From: Leifsonia sp. 466MF
GTDB lineage: Bacteria; Actinomycetota; Actinomycetes; Actinomycetales; Microbacteriaceae
DNA: 64,000 nt
NCBI RefSeq assembly: GCF_900100265.1
Contig: NZ_LT629696.1
Span: forward strand, 3,100,001-3,164,000
Direction of reading: 5' to 3'
Below the pieces are notes generated by a model that searched no databases, was not told the DNA's origin, and was given only the letters and a program-made list of their open reading frames with translations. The position numbers and the translations under genes were made by a program. Positions 40,762 through 49,544 of this stretch are shown piece after piece (position 1 is the stretch's first letter; each line of letters opens with the position of its first letter).

Positions 40762-43164
40762 TTACGGAGTGGGTACGGGGAGCCGGGGCTCGCCCTGGAG
40801 GACGTGCTCGCCTCCGGCCTCCAGCCGGACGACGACTTCGGTGCCGTCATACCGGAGACGGACGGTGCGCGGCGCGTCGTGGGGGTTGCGGATGACGGCC
40901 GTCGTCAGCCGCCCTCCCGTCCACTCGAGGTCGACGCGGAGCGCCCCGCGGGCACCGAGCCCCGTGACCCGCCCGTCGGGCCACTCGGCGGGCAGCGCTG
41001 GCAGCAGATGGATGACTCCCCCGTGACTCTGCAGGAGCAATTCGGCGATGCCCGCCGGGAACCCGAGGTTGCCGTCGATCTGGAACGGGGGATGCGTGCT
41101 GAACAGGTTGGGGAGGAGTCCGCCCCACTCCGAGCCGTCGACCGGCCCGTGCCGGCGGGCGTCGCCGTCGTACGGCGTCAGAGCCTGCTGCAGGAGCTCG
41201 TAGGCGGCGTCGCCGTCCCCGAGTCGCGCACGGAGTGCGATCTTCCACGCCCAGGACCACCCCATCGCACCCGGCCCCCTCGCGTCGAGGAACCGGCGAG
41301 CCGCGTCCGCGAGCTCCGGGGTGCCCTCGGGCGTGATGAGGTCGAGCGGGTAGAGGCCGACCATCGGAGACATGTGCCGATGCCCGGGTTCGTGGTCGGC
41401 CACCTCCTCGGACCATTCCTGCAGCCTCCCGTCGCTGCCGATCGGCGGCTCCGGGATGACGGCGAGCGCCGCCTCCAGCTCCCGCCGGAGTGGGTCGCCT
41501 TCGCCGAGCACGTCGAGCGTGTCCAGGCAGCGCTGGAAGAGGGAGCGGATGAGTTCGAGGTCCATCGTCGCCGTGAGGCCCAGGGAGCGCGGGCTCCCGT
41601 CGGCGTCCCGGTAGGAGTTCTCCGGCGAGGTCGACGGAGCGAGGTATGCGCGGCCGTCCGGCCCGACCTGGACCCAGTCGAGGCAGAACTCCGCCGCGCC
41701 GCGCAGCAGCGGCCAGATCCGCTCGCGCAGCAGCGCGTCGTCCGCGCTGAACTCGTAGTGATCCCAGAGGGAGTGGGTGAGCCACGCTCCGCCCATCATC
41801 CAGATCGCCCAGCTCGGCGCGCCATGACCCATGCCGACGGGAAGTGCCCAACCCCAGAGGTCGCTGTTGTGGTGGGCGACCCAGCCGCGGCAGCCGTACA
41901 GCTCGCGCGCGACGTCACGACCGTTTGCGGCCAGACGCTCGACGAGCGAGATCAGGGGCTCGGCGTGGTCGATCACCCCGAGCGGTCCGGCCGCCCAGTA
42001 GTTCATCTCGGTGTTGATGTTGATCGTGTAGTTCGACGACCAGGCCGGACGGAGCTCGCCGTTCCAGATGCCTTGCAGGTTCGCCGCCGGTCCGCCCGGA
42101 CGCGACGACGACGTGAGCAGGTAGCGTCCGTACTCGGCCGCTATGGTCGCCCGCAGCCCGTCGTCGCCGCCCCGCAGGATGTCGGCCTCGACATCCCACC
42201 GGCCCTCGCGACGCCCGCCGATCGCGAACCGCGCCGGTGCAGGACGACGCGATACGTCGTCCTGCGCGCCCGCGTCCTCGGCGATGGCGCTGAGGGCACG
42301 GGCACCGGCGCGGTCCCGGATCGTCTCACGGGAGACGGTCCGCCACTCGTCGTCCGCGCCGGCCCACCACGACTCAGCGCGGGTCGACGACGAGAGGGCG
42401 ATCGACAGCCGACGGGCATGACGCACGATGAGGTCGCCATCGGCGGACTCGGTCGTGCCGTCGCTCCGCACCGCGAGGGTCGCGGTGGCGAAGCCGTCGT
42501 AGTCTGCGTCGTCCTGCTCCGCGTAGCGCAACGGAGGGACGACGGACTGTTCGTGGAGGGGCGCTCCGTCGATCGGAACAGCGAGATCGAGCGTCAGCAT
42601 CCCGTCCGCCGAGGTGCGCGCGAGCTCGCGGAGCGGCGTGCGAAGGGAGATGCGCACCTCAGGGAGCGGCTCGGAGGAACGGAGGGAGACCAGGAGGGTC
42701 CGCGACGCAATGCGCGACACCCGCTCGACGCGCGCTCCCCCGACCTGCAGCGCCTCCTCGACGATCCCGCGGTCGAGATCGAGCACGCGCGCGGGTTCGC
42801 CGTCGACCGGCGTCGCGCCCGGCAGTCCGACCGTGAGGTCCACGAAAGGGAGGAACTCCTGGCTGTAGCGCCCCTCGAAGGTGAGCAGCAGCTCCTCCGC
42901 GCGATCGAGGTCGCCTGCGGCGAGCGCCTCACGCACCTCGTGGAGGCGCTCCGGCCCCGCGCCTCCTGCGAGCACGCGACGCAGCTCGTCCGCCGCCGTC
43001 TCCGGAGTGCCGGACCACACGGTCGCGTCGTTGACCTGGTAGCGGCCCTCGGACCCGCCGAAGACCATCGCACCGAGGGAGCCGTCGCCGATGGGGATGG
43101 CCTCCTCCCACTGGTCGGCGGGACGGCTCCAGGCGAGCTGGAGAGTATCGGTGGAGATCGTCAT
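40762..43164 (-). CDS. Glycoside hydrolase family 95 (alpha-L-fucosidase / alpha-L-galactosidase type)
   Basis: An 800-residue protein with the GH95 layout. The N-terminal beta-sandwich begins LAWSRPADQWEEAIPIGDGS then LGAMVFGGSEGRYQVNDATV. A linker and (alpha/alpha)6 catalytic barrel follow (NYTININTEMNYWAAGPLGV, GRAYLAPSTSPENSYRDADG, GHRHMSPMVGLYPLDLITPE), with a C-terminal sandwich. GH95 enzymes invert alpha-1,2-fucosyl or alpha-L-galactosyl linkages. There is no signal peptide, so it acts on imported oligosaccharides. ATG at 43164 has GGAAG upstream; an upstream alternative lacks support. The promoter lies in a shared palindromic region with the divergent GH36 gene. Confidence 0.93.
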   Translation of the reverse strand: MTISTDTLQLAWSRPADQWEEAIPIGDGSLGAMVFGGSEGRYQVNDATVWSGTPETAADELRRVLAGGAGPERLHEVREALAAGDLDRAEELLLTFEGRYSQEFLPFVDLTVGLPGATPVDGEPARVLDLDRGIVEEALQVGGARVERVSRIASRTLLVSLRSSEPLPEVRISLRTPLRELARTSADGMLTLDLAVPIDGAPLHEQSVVPPLRYAEQDDADYDGFATATLAVRSDGTTESADGDLIVRHARRLSIALSSSTRAESWWAGADDEWRTVSRETIRDRAGARALSAIAEDAGAQDDVSRRPAPARFAIGGRREGRWDVEADILRGGDDGLRATIAAEYGRYLLTSSSRPGGPAANLQGIWNGELRPAWSSNYTININTEMNYWAAGPLGVIDHAEPLISLVERLAANGRDVARELYGCRGWVAHHNSDLWGWALPVGMGHGAPSWAIWMMGGAWLTHSLWDHYEFSADDALLRERIWPLLRGAAEFCLDWVQVGPDGRAYLAPSTSPENSYRDADGSPRSLGLTATMDLELIRSLFQRCLDTLDVLGEGDPLRRELEAALAVIPEPPIGSDGRLQEWSEEVADHEPGHRHMSPMVGLYPLDLITPEGTPELADAARRFLDARGPGAMGWSWAWKIALRARLGDGDAAYELLQQALTPYDGDARRHGPVDGSEWGGLLPNLFSTHPPFQIDGNLGFPAGIAELLLQSHGGVIHLLPALPAEWPDGRVTGLGARGALRVDLEWTGGRLTTAVIRNPHDAPRTVRLRYDGTEVVVRLEAGGEHVLQGEPRLPVPTP

Positions 43165-43193
43165 CGGTCTTCCTTCTCGGGGTTGCACTCGAC

Positions 43194-43229
43194 ACACTAG
43201 GCATGGTTAATTGACACTGTCAAGTAACC
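43194..43229. promoter_or_regulatory. Palindromic operator overlapping the GH95 promoter (divergent GH95/GH36)
   Basis: A 25-base near-perfect palindrome spans 43205-43229: arms GGTTAATTGACA and TGTCAAGTAACC around a central C, with one mismatched pair. On the minus strand TTGACA (43223-43218) and TAGTGT (43199-43194) are 18 bases apart and form the GH95 promoter. A second TTGACA on the plus strand faces GH36. One repressor could shut both genes. Confidence 0.7.
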
Positions 43230-43251
43230 GGAAACCTCCGAGGAGTCCTTC

Positions 43252-45450
43252 ATGCTCGACGGCTACGGCGCCGTTCTGAGCCTGCGAGCCGCAGGCACGT
43301 CACTCGTCATCGATGCGGCGGGTCGAGTGCCTCGCGTGCTGCACTGGGGCGCGGATCTCGGCCCCATCGACGACGCCGGCGCCGAGGCGTTGCGGGCGAC
43401 CGCCGGACCGGCTCTGCTCAACAACTCACCCGACGTCCCGCGCACCTTCAGCCTGCTGCCGACCGAGTTCGAGGGATGGGCGGGGACACCGGCGCAGGAG
43501 GGTCACGCCTCCGGAACCGCCACGACCCCGCGCCCGCGGACAGTGGCCGTGCGGTACCGGACGGACGACGACCAGGGTGGGACGATCGAGATCGAGCTGG
43601 TCGACGAGATCACCGCCCTGCGGACGACGATGACCCTGGCGCTCGACCGCTTCGGCGTGCTCTCGGTGGACACGACTCTGGTCCGGGATGCCGCCCTGGG
43701 CGATGCGGGCATCCCGTACACCCTCGACGCCCTGCGTGTGATGCTGCCCGTGCCGGAGCGCGCGGTGGACATCCTCGACTTCACCGGCAAGTGGTGTCGT
43801 GAGCGCGCACCCCAGCGCGGTCCGCTGTTCTACGGCAGCCACGTGCGCCGCGCACGCAGGGGCAAGCCCGGCCACGATGCGCCGTTCCTGGTCGTCGCCG
43901 GCACGGAGGACCTCGGCTTCGGCCGCGGCGAGGCCTGGGCGACGCATCTCGCGTGGAGCGGCGACGGCGAGTACGTCGTCGAGCGGCTGACGGAGGGCGC
44001 CGGTGCGTTCTCGTCGGTCCTGGGTGTCGGGGAGGGGCTGCGGCCCGGTGAGATCGTGCTCGCCGACGGCGACCGGTACACCGCTCCCACAGCTCTGTTC
44101 GTGTGGTCGGCGAACGGCCTGGACGGCCTGGCCGATCGGCTGCACCGCCGGCTGCGCGCGCGGCCGTCGCATCCACGATCCCCGCGTCCGCTCACCCTGA
44201 ACTCGTGGGAAGCCGTCTACTTCGACCACGACCTCGCCCACCTGACCGCTCTGGTGGAGCGCGCGGCCCGGGTCGGCGTCGAGCGCGTCGTCCTCGACGA
44301 CGGCTGGTTCCACGGCCGCCGTGCCGCCGACGCCGGGCTCGGCGACTGGTTCGTCGACCGCACCGTGTGGCCGGACGGCCTCGGGCCGCTCGTCGACCTG
44401 GTCCGGTCGCACGGCATGCAGTTCGGGATCTGGTTCGAACCCGAGATGGTGAACCTCGACTCCGACCTCGCGCGGGAGCACCCCGACTGGGTGCTCGGCC
44501 CGCGCCAGGGGCTCGGCGCGACCTCCCGCGCGCAGTACGTGCTCGACCTGACCCGCCCCGACGCGTACTCCCATGTCCTCGAGCAGATCAGCGCGATCAT
44601 CGAGGAGTACGCCGTCGACTACATCAAGTGGGACCACAACCGCGATCTGTCCGAAGCCGTCAGCAGTTCGCCCGGTGTCGACCGGCCGGCCGTCCACGAG
44701 CAGACGCTCGCGCTCTACCGGATGCTCGACACCCTCCGTGCCCGCCACCCGCGCCTCGAGATCGAGACGTGCTCGGGAGGCGGCGGCCGGGTCGATCTCG
44801 GCATCCTGGAACGGACCGACCGCGTCTGGGCTTCCGACTGCAACGACCCCGTCGAGCGCCTGCAGATCGAGCGCTGGACGCGCATGCTCCTCCCGCCGGA
44901 ACTCATCGGCTCGCACCTCGGCGCCGAGCGGTCGCACACCACGTCCCGCCGGACGGACCTGTCGTTCCGGCTCATCGTCGCCCTCACCGCCCACGCCGGC
45001 ATCGAGTGGGACCTTCAGGAGGCGGACGACGACGAGCTGGACCGGATCGCCCGCTGGGCGGAGGTCTATCGCGAGCTCCGGGGACTGATCCACTCCGGCC
45101 GAATCGTCAACGCCGACCTGGCGGACGACGCGACCGCGCTCACCGGGATCGTCGCCCAGGACGGGTCGCGAGCGCTCTACACCTGGGCGCGGCTCGTGAC
45201 CTCGGCTCCCGGCCAGTCCGGCCGGGTCCGATTCCCCGGGCTCGACCCCGATGCCCGCTACACGGTGCGCGTCCGCGACGAGTTCGGTCCGGCAAGCCGG
45301 CACCAGGGAGCCGATCCGTCCTGGATCACCGCCGCCCTCGAGCCGGGCGGCGTCGACCTCCCCGGCTCGGTCCTCGCCGATGCCGGCGTCCCCCTGCCCA
45401 CCCTCAACCCGCAACAGGCGATGCTCTTCGACCTCGTCCGGCTGGCCTGA
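43252..45450 (+). CDS. Alpha-galactosidase, glycoside hydrolase family 36
   Basis: A 732-residue GH36 enzyme. The N-terminal beta-sandwich is followed by a TIM barrel with LTLNSWEAVYFDHDLAHLTA, VVLDDGWF and GIWFEPEMVNLDSDL. The nucleophile aspartate lies in YIKWDHNRD, and the acid/base aspartate in WASDCNDP. CSGGGGRVDLGILERTD is also characteristic. No signal peptide is present, so it should cleave imported raffinose-type or other alpha-galactosides inside the cell. GAGGAG precedes the start. It is divergent from GH95 across a shared palindromic operator. Confidence 0.95.
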   Translation: MLDGYGAVLSLRAAGTSLVIDAAGRVPRVLHWGADLGPIDDAGAEALRATAGPALLNNSPDVPRTFSLLPTEFEGWAGTPAQEGHASGTATTPRPRTVAVRYRTDDDQGGTIEIELVDEITALRTTMTLALDRFGVLSVDTTLVRDAALGDAGIPYTLDALRVMLPVPERAVDILDFTGKWCRERAPQRGPLFYGSHVRRARRGKPGHDAPFLVVAGTEDLGFGRGEAWATHLAWSGDGEYVVERLTEGAGAFSSVLGVGEGLRPGEIVLADGDRYTAPTALFVWSANGLDGLADRLHRRLRARPSHPRSPRPLTLNSWEAVYFDHDLAHLTALVERAARVGVERVVLDDGWFHGRRAADAGLGDWFVDRTVWPDGLGPLVDLVRSHGMQFGIWFEPEMVNLDSDLAREHPDWVLGPRQGLGATSRAQYVLDLTRPDAYSHVLEQISAIIEEYAVDYIKWDHNRDLSEAVSSSPGVDRPAVHEQTLALYRMLDTLRARHPRLEIETCSGGGGRVDLGILERTDRVWASDCNDPVERLQIERWTRMLLPPELIGSHLGAERSHTTSRRTDLSFRLIVALTAHAGIEWDLQEADDDELDRIARWAEVYRELRGLIHSGRIVNADLADDATALTGIVAQDGSRALYTWARLVTSAPGQSGRVRFPGLDPDARYTVRVRDEFGPASRHQGADPSWITAALEPGGVDLPGSVLADAGVPLPTLNPQQAMLFDLVRLA

Positions 45451-45495
45451 GCCACCGGACGCCGGTCTGACCCAGACGGCCCACCGCACCGAACA

Positions 45496-45521
45496 CCCCT
45501 CGCGCACCGACGCGCGCGGGG
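45496..45521 (+). terminator. Possible terminator or attenuator between GH36 and GH27
   Basis: CCCCTCGCGC (45496-45505) pairs with GCGCGCGGGG (45512-45521) with one mismatch and a 6-base loop, then CTCTTC. It lies about 20 bases before the GH27 ribosome binding site, so it could reduce readthrough. Confidence 0.45.
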
Positions 45522-45542
45522 CTCTTCAGAGAGGAAGAACGC

Positions 45543-48134
45543 ATGACACGCATGACGCGTGCACGACGGAGCCTGCGTGCTCTGGTCGTGACGGTCGCGG
45601 CCCTGGGGATCGTGGCCGCCGCCGCCGCCCCTGCCGGCGCGACGCCGACGCCGGAACCGACGGCGACAGCCACACCATCCACGACACCGACCGGGACGCC
45701 GGCGCCCACCGCGTCGCCGACCGCGACGGGCACACCGACCCCCACATCCACTGAGAGTCCGAAGAAGGAGACTCCGACGGGCGCTCCGACGTCGACGACG
45801 CCCGGGGTGCCGACCCCCATCCCTCCCGCTACCGCCGCCGTGGACCCGTGGGCGGTCACGCCCTACATGGGGTGGAGCAGCTACAGCATGCAGGTCTACT
45901 CGGGCAACGGGAAGTGGATCACCGCCGACCAGCTCATCGCCCAGTCGGATGCCATGCACGCCAAGCTGCAGAAGGCCGGCTACGACTACATCAACGTCGA
46001 CGCCGGCTGGAGCGACGGCGTCGACGCCAACGGCCGGCCGACTCCCAGCGCGACGCTCTACCCGCAGGGGCTGAAGAAGGTCATCGACCACGTTCACGCG
46101 AACGACCAGAAGTTCGGCGTGTACCTGATCCCCGGCATCGGACCGGACGTCTACAACAAGGCGTACCCGATCGCCGGCGCACCGGGATGCACCACGCACG
46201 ACATCGCGAAGCAGCCGCTGACGCAGGCGGACTACTGGAAGATCGGCTACGCCATCGACTTCTCGAACCCGTGCTCCCAGAAGTACATCGACTCGATCGC
46301 AGACCAGCTCGCCGCGTGGGGCGTGAACTTCGTCAAGTTCGACAGCGTCACCCCCGGCTCCGGCATCAGCGACGGCTCGGTGGACGCGCGTGACGACGTC
46401 GCCGCCTGGTCGAAGGCCCTCAAGAAGCACAACATCTGGTTCGAGCTGTCCTGGGCGCTCGACATCAACTACGCCGACTACTGGAAGCAGTACGCGAACG
46501 GCTGGCGTGTCGAGTGGGACGTCGAGTGCTACTGCGGCAACGAAGCGCTCACCCAGTGGGACAACATCGCCCGGCTCTTCCCCCGCGCCGCGGACTGGTG
46601 GCGTCACGCCGGACCGGGCGGGTGGAACGACTTCGACTCGCTCGACGTCGGCAACGGGAAGATGGACGGCCTGACGCCGGACGAGCGCCGCACCGCCACC
46701 ACGCTGTGGGCGGTCTCCGCCGCGCCGATGTACACAGGCAACGACCTCACCAAGCTCGACCAGCTGGGCGTCGATCTGCTCACCAACCCGGAGGTCGTCG
46801 GCGTCGACCAGGCTGGCGTCCCGGCACGTCCGGTCTCGACGACGACGAAGCAGCAGGTCTGGTACGCGTTGAACAAGGACGGCAGCTACACGGTCGCGCT
46901 GTTCAACCTGGGCCGGGCCGAGTCCGACATCACCGCGAAGTGGTCCGACATCGGCCTGACCGGGTCGGCGACGGTCCGCGACCTGTGGGCGCGCAAGAAC
47001 ATCGGCCGCGCTGACGGCTCGTTCACGGCGACGGATGTGCCGATCCACGGCGTCCGGCTGCTCAAGGTCACGCCCGACAAGGGCGCGACGGTCACGGTCA
47101 ACGACGACGCCCAGGGCTTCTCGTACGGCGGCGACTGGACGCGCAACGGGGGTGCCGAAGTCGCCGCGACCTCGCAGCCGCTGACCGTGAACGTCACCGA
47201 CACCGGCACGCCGGCACCGCCGACGTCGACCGGGCCGAGCCGCACCACGAGCATCAACGACACCGACCCCGGCATCGCGTACTCCGGTCAGTGGGGGTAC
47301 AGCAACGGGCGCAACTTCGGCGACTACCAGGACGACGTGCACTATGCGGAGCATCCCGGCAGCGACTCGTTCTCGTACACCTTCATCGGCACCGGGATCT
47401 CGTACCTCACCGAGCTCGACTCCTCGGAGGGTGAAGCGGACGTGTACATCGACGGGCAGTTCGTGAAGACGATCAGCGCCAACATCCCGAGCGCCTCCCA
47501 CACGGCGCAGCAGACGGTGTTCACGACGAACGACCTCACCGACGGGAAGCACACGCTCCGGGTGGTGATGAAGTCGGGGCAGTTCATGCTGCTCGACCGG
47601 CTCGACGTCATCCAGCCGAGCCTGATCGACCCGTCCAGCGTGTCGTTCGACACGAAGGCACCGGCGCCGGCGACCTTCTCGGTGCTGCGCGACCCGGACG
47701 AGTTCACCGGGATCACCGCGAACGGCACGGCGCTGAAGAAGGGCTCCGACTACACCGTGTCCGGGTCGACGGTCACGCTGCAGCCGTCGTACCTCGCGAC
47801 GCTGCCCGTCGGGGCGACGACCCTCAACGTGGGCTTCCGCGGCGACTACCTCGATGACGTCCACGCCACGACGGCGACCGGAGCTTCGGTGTCGTACACG
47901 TTCACCGGCACCGGGGTCGACTGGCTCGCGCCGACGGCTCCCGACCAGGGCATCGTCGACGTCTACCTGGACGGCAAGCTGGTGAAGCGGGTCGACACCC
48001 ACAGCGACACCCGCCGCACCCAGCAGAAGGTGTTCAGCGTCTCGGGACTCCGGAACGGGAAGCACACCATCATGGCGGTGAAGGAGTCGGGTGCGGTGAT
48101 GCGCGCCGACGCCCTCCGCTACTCCGTCCGCTGA
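45543..48134 (+). CDS. Secreted modular GH27 alpha-galactosidase-like enzyme with X2 and two repeat modules
   Basis: An 863-residue secreted enzyme. A signal peptide (residues 1 to about 35, RSLRALVVTVAALGIVAAAA) is followed by a Thr/Pro-rich linker of about 65 residues at the N-terminus. A GH27 barrel comes next (TPYMGWSSYSMQVY, GYDYINVDAGWSDG, nucleophile in NFVKFDSV, acid/base region WRVEWDVECYCG, GGWNDFDSLDVG). After its beta-sandwich come a module with GDYQDDVHYAEHPGSDSFSY, a CBM_X2/Ig-like domain (IDPSSVSFDTKAPAPATFSV), and a second copy of the module with GDYLDDVHATTATGASVSYT. The repeats probably aid polymer binding. A strong terminator follows. It would release galactose outside the cell. 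Confidence 0.93.
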   Translation: MTRMTRARRSLRALVVTVAALGIVAAAAAPAGATPTPEPTATATPSTTPTGTPAPTASPTATGTPTPTSTESPKKETPTGAPTSTTPGVPTPIPPATAAVDPWAVTPYMGWSSYSMQVYSGNGKWITADQLIAQSDAMHAKLQKAGYDYINVDAGWSDGVDANGRPTPSATLYPQGLKKVIDHVHANDQKFGVYLIPGIGPDVYNKAYPIAGAPGCTTHDIAKQPLTQADYWKIGYAIDFSNPCSQKYIDSIADQLAAWGVNFVKFDSVTPGSGISDGSVDARDDVAAWSKALKKHNIWFELSWALDINYADYWKQYANGWRVEWDVECYCGNEALTQWDNIARLFPRAADWWRHAGPGGWNDFDSLDVGNGKMDGLTPDERRTATTLWAVSAAPMYTGNDLTKLDQLGVDLLTNPEVVGVDQAGVPARPVSTTTKQQVWYALNKDGSYTVALFNLGRAESDITAKWSDIGLTGSATVRDLWARKNIGRADGSFTATDVPIHGVRLLKVTPDKGATVTVNDDAQGFSYGGDWTRNGGAEVAATSQPLTVNVTDTGTPAPPTSTGPSRTTSINDTDPGIAYSGQWGYSNGRNFGDYQDDVHYAEHPGSDSFSYTFIGTGISYLTELDSSEGEADVYIDGQFVKTISANIPSASHTAQQTVFTTNDLTDGKHTLRVVMKSGQFMLLDRLDVIQPSLIDPSSVSFDTKAPAPATFSVLRDPDEFTGITANGTALKKGSDYTVSGSTVTLQPSYLATLPVGATTLNVGFRGDYLDDVHATTATGASVSYTFTGTGVDWLAPTAPDQGIVDVYLDGKLVKRVDTHSDTRRTQQKVFSVSGLRNGKHTIMAVKESGAVMRADALRYSVR

Positions 48135-48140
48135 TCCGTC

Positions 48141-48171
48141 GGGTGGGCCGGGAGCACCTCCCGGCCCACCC
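48141..48171 (+). terminator. Terminator after GH27
   Basis: GGGTGGGCCGGGAG pairs perfectly with CTCCCGGCCCACCC (14-bp stem, 48141-48171, 3-base loop), seven bases after the GH27 stop. It separates GH27 from the esterase. Confidence 0.85.
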
Positions 48172-48189
48172 TCTCCGAAAGGCCTCCGC

Positions 48190-49113
48190 ATGTCCGGCTC
48201 CGACTCCGACGCCCTCCTGGGGACCGCCCCGCTCCCCACCCCCGACGACTACGACGCCTATTGGGCGAGCGCTCTCGACGACGCCGCGCGGCATCCGCTC
48301 GCCGTCCAGTTGGAGCCGGTGGACACGGGCCTCACCGCGGTCGACGTGTTCGACATCTCGTTCGCGGGGGCGGACGGGCGGCGGGTGAGCGGATGGCTTC
48401 GGCTACCGCGGCACCGCGAGGGACGGCTCCCGGGCGTCGTGCACTTCAACGGCTACGGCGCCGGACGACTCGACCCGATCGACGACCTCACATGGCCGGT
48501 CGCGGGCTTCGCACAGCTGGTCATGAACACGCACGGCCAGGGCGGCGGCAGCACCGGGCACCTGCTCGACGGGATCGAGGACCCGAACCGCTTCTATTAC
48601 CGTGGGGTGTTCGTGGATGCGGCTCGCGCCGTGGACGCGCTGCGCTCGCTGGACGAGGTGGACGGCGATCGGATCGCGGCGATCGGGAACAGCCAGGGCG
48701 GCGGGATCGCCCTCGGCGTCGGAGCCCTCCGGCCCGAGCTCTCCGCCGTTCTGGCGCAGGCGCCCTTCCTCACGGACGCACCACAGGGCATCCGGCTGGC
48801 GCGCAACGGGCCGTGGCTGGAGCTGCGCGCGTACCTGACGGAGCATCCCGACCGGGCCGATGCGGTGGCGCGGACGCTGGCGTACGTGGACGGAGTCACG
48901 TCGGCCCGGCACGCGTCGGCACCGGGATGGATCAGCGACGGCCTCGACGACGACATCTGCCCGCCGGAGACCGCCCGCGCGGCAGCGGAGGCCTACGCCG
49001 CCTCGGTGACGCTGCGCGAGTGGCCGGGCGCCGGGCACGAGGCGGGGGCCACTGGCGACCGGCGCGGTGCGCTCGCGGTCCTTCGCGATCGTCTGCGGCT
49101 CGTGGATGCCTGA
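48190..49113 (+). CDS. Acetyl xylan esterase family (CE7/AXE1) hydrolase
   Basis: A 307-residue alpha/beta hydrolase of the AXE1 type: VVHFNGYGAG (oxyanion region), MNTHGQGGGSTGHLLDGIED, nucleophile serine in GNSQGGGIALG, an aspartate in SDGLDDDICPPE and the histidine in GHEAGATGD. CE7 enzymes remove acetyl groups from sugars and xylo-oligosaccharides. There is no signal peptide, so it would deacetylate imported oligosaccharides. GAAAGG lies before the start. Its stop lies within the hairpin shared with the convergent mutarotase gene. Confidence 0.88.
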   Translation: MSGSDSDALLGTAPLPTPDDYDAYWASALDDAARHPLAVQLEPVDTGLTAVDVFDISFAGADGRRVSGWLRLPRHREGRLPGVVHFNGYGAGRLDPIDDLTWPVAGFAQLVMNTHGQGGGSTGHLLDGIEDPNRFYYRGVFVDAARAVDALRSLDEVDGDRIAAIGNSQGGGIALGVGALRPELSAVLAQAPFLTDAPQGIRLARNGPWLELRAYLTEHPDRADAVARTLAYVDGVTSARHASAPGWISDGLDDDICPPETARAAAEAYAASVTLREWPGAGHEAGATGDRRGALAVLRDRLRLVDA

Positions 49114-49134
49114 GGACGCACCGCCTCAGGCATC
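49105..49134. terminator. Bidirectional terminator inside overlapping 3' ends
   Basis: GATGCCTGAGG (49105-49115) pairs with CCTCAGGCATC (49124-49134), with an 8-base loop. The arms include the last codons of the esterase and of the convergent mutarotase, so coding sequence and terminator are the same bases. Confidence 0.65.
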
Positions 49135-49458
49135 GACGCGCTGGGCCGCCAGACTCCACACCTGCGGCAGCACCATCCCCTCGGCGCCAGGGCCCGACAT
49201 GGCGAAGTGGTCGACGTGCTGGTTGATCGACTCCTGCCAGCGCTGGTTGGCGGGGTCGTCGTCCAGCGCGCGCATCGCCGCAGCGAAGTCGTCGCAGTCG
49301 ACCACATGGAACAGGTCGCGCCCGCTGCGCCAGATCTGCCAGTCGTGGATTCCGAGCCGTTCGAACGACGCGACGAGGTCGTCCGGGATGGCGGCGTGCG
49401 CAACGTCGTAGGCCGTTTCGTGACCGTCGCGGATGATGGAGTGAAGCGCGACGCGCAT
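49126..49458 (-). CDS. L-fucose/L-rhamnose mutarotase-like protein (DUF718)
   Basis: A 110-residue protein of the rhamnose mutarotase family: MRVALHSIIRDGHETAYDVA, IPDDLVASFERLGIHDWQIW, DLFHVVDCDDFAAAM, WQESINQHVDHF. The family interconverts the anomers of L-rhamnose or L-fucose. All other genes of an L-fucose pathway lie close by, so L-fucose is the probable substrate. It is divergent from the FAH-type hydrolase gene across a region with the CCTATAGG operator. Confidence 0.88.
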   Translation of the reverse strand: MRVALHSIIRDGHETAYDVAHAAIPDDLVASFERLGIHDWQIWRSGRDLFHVVDCDDFAAAMRALDDDPANQRWQESINQHVDHFAMSGPGAEGMVLPQVWSLAAQRVDA

Positions 49459-49488
49459 CCCGGTGCTCCTTTGCGTCCGAAGTTTGAA

Positions 49489-49500
49489 TTCCTATAGGAA
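49489..49500. promoter_or_regulatory. Operator site A (TTCCTATAGGAA) of the fucose regulon
   Basis: A perfect 12-base palindrome TTCCTATAGGAA between the divergent mutarotase and hydrolase genes. It overlaps plausible -10 positions on either strand. The CCTATAGG core recurs at 57717 and 59208 in front of other fucose genes. Confidence 0.65.
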
Positions 49501-49544
49501 ATAGTAATAGTCTCGATGCCGGAAGGCGAGCGAAAGGACCCTCG

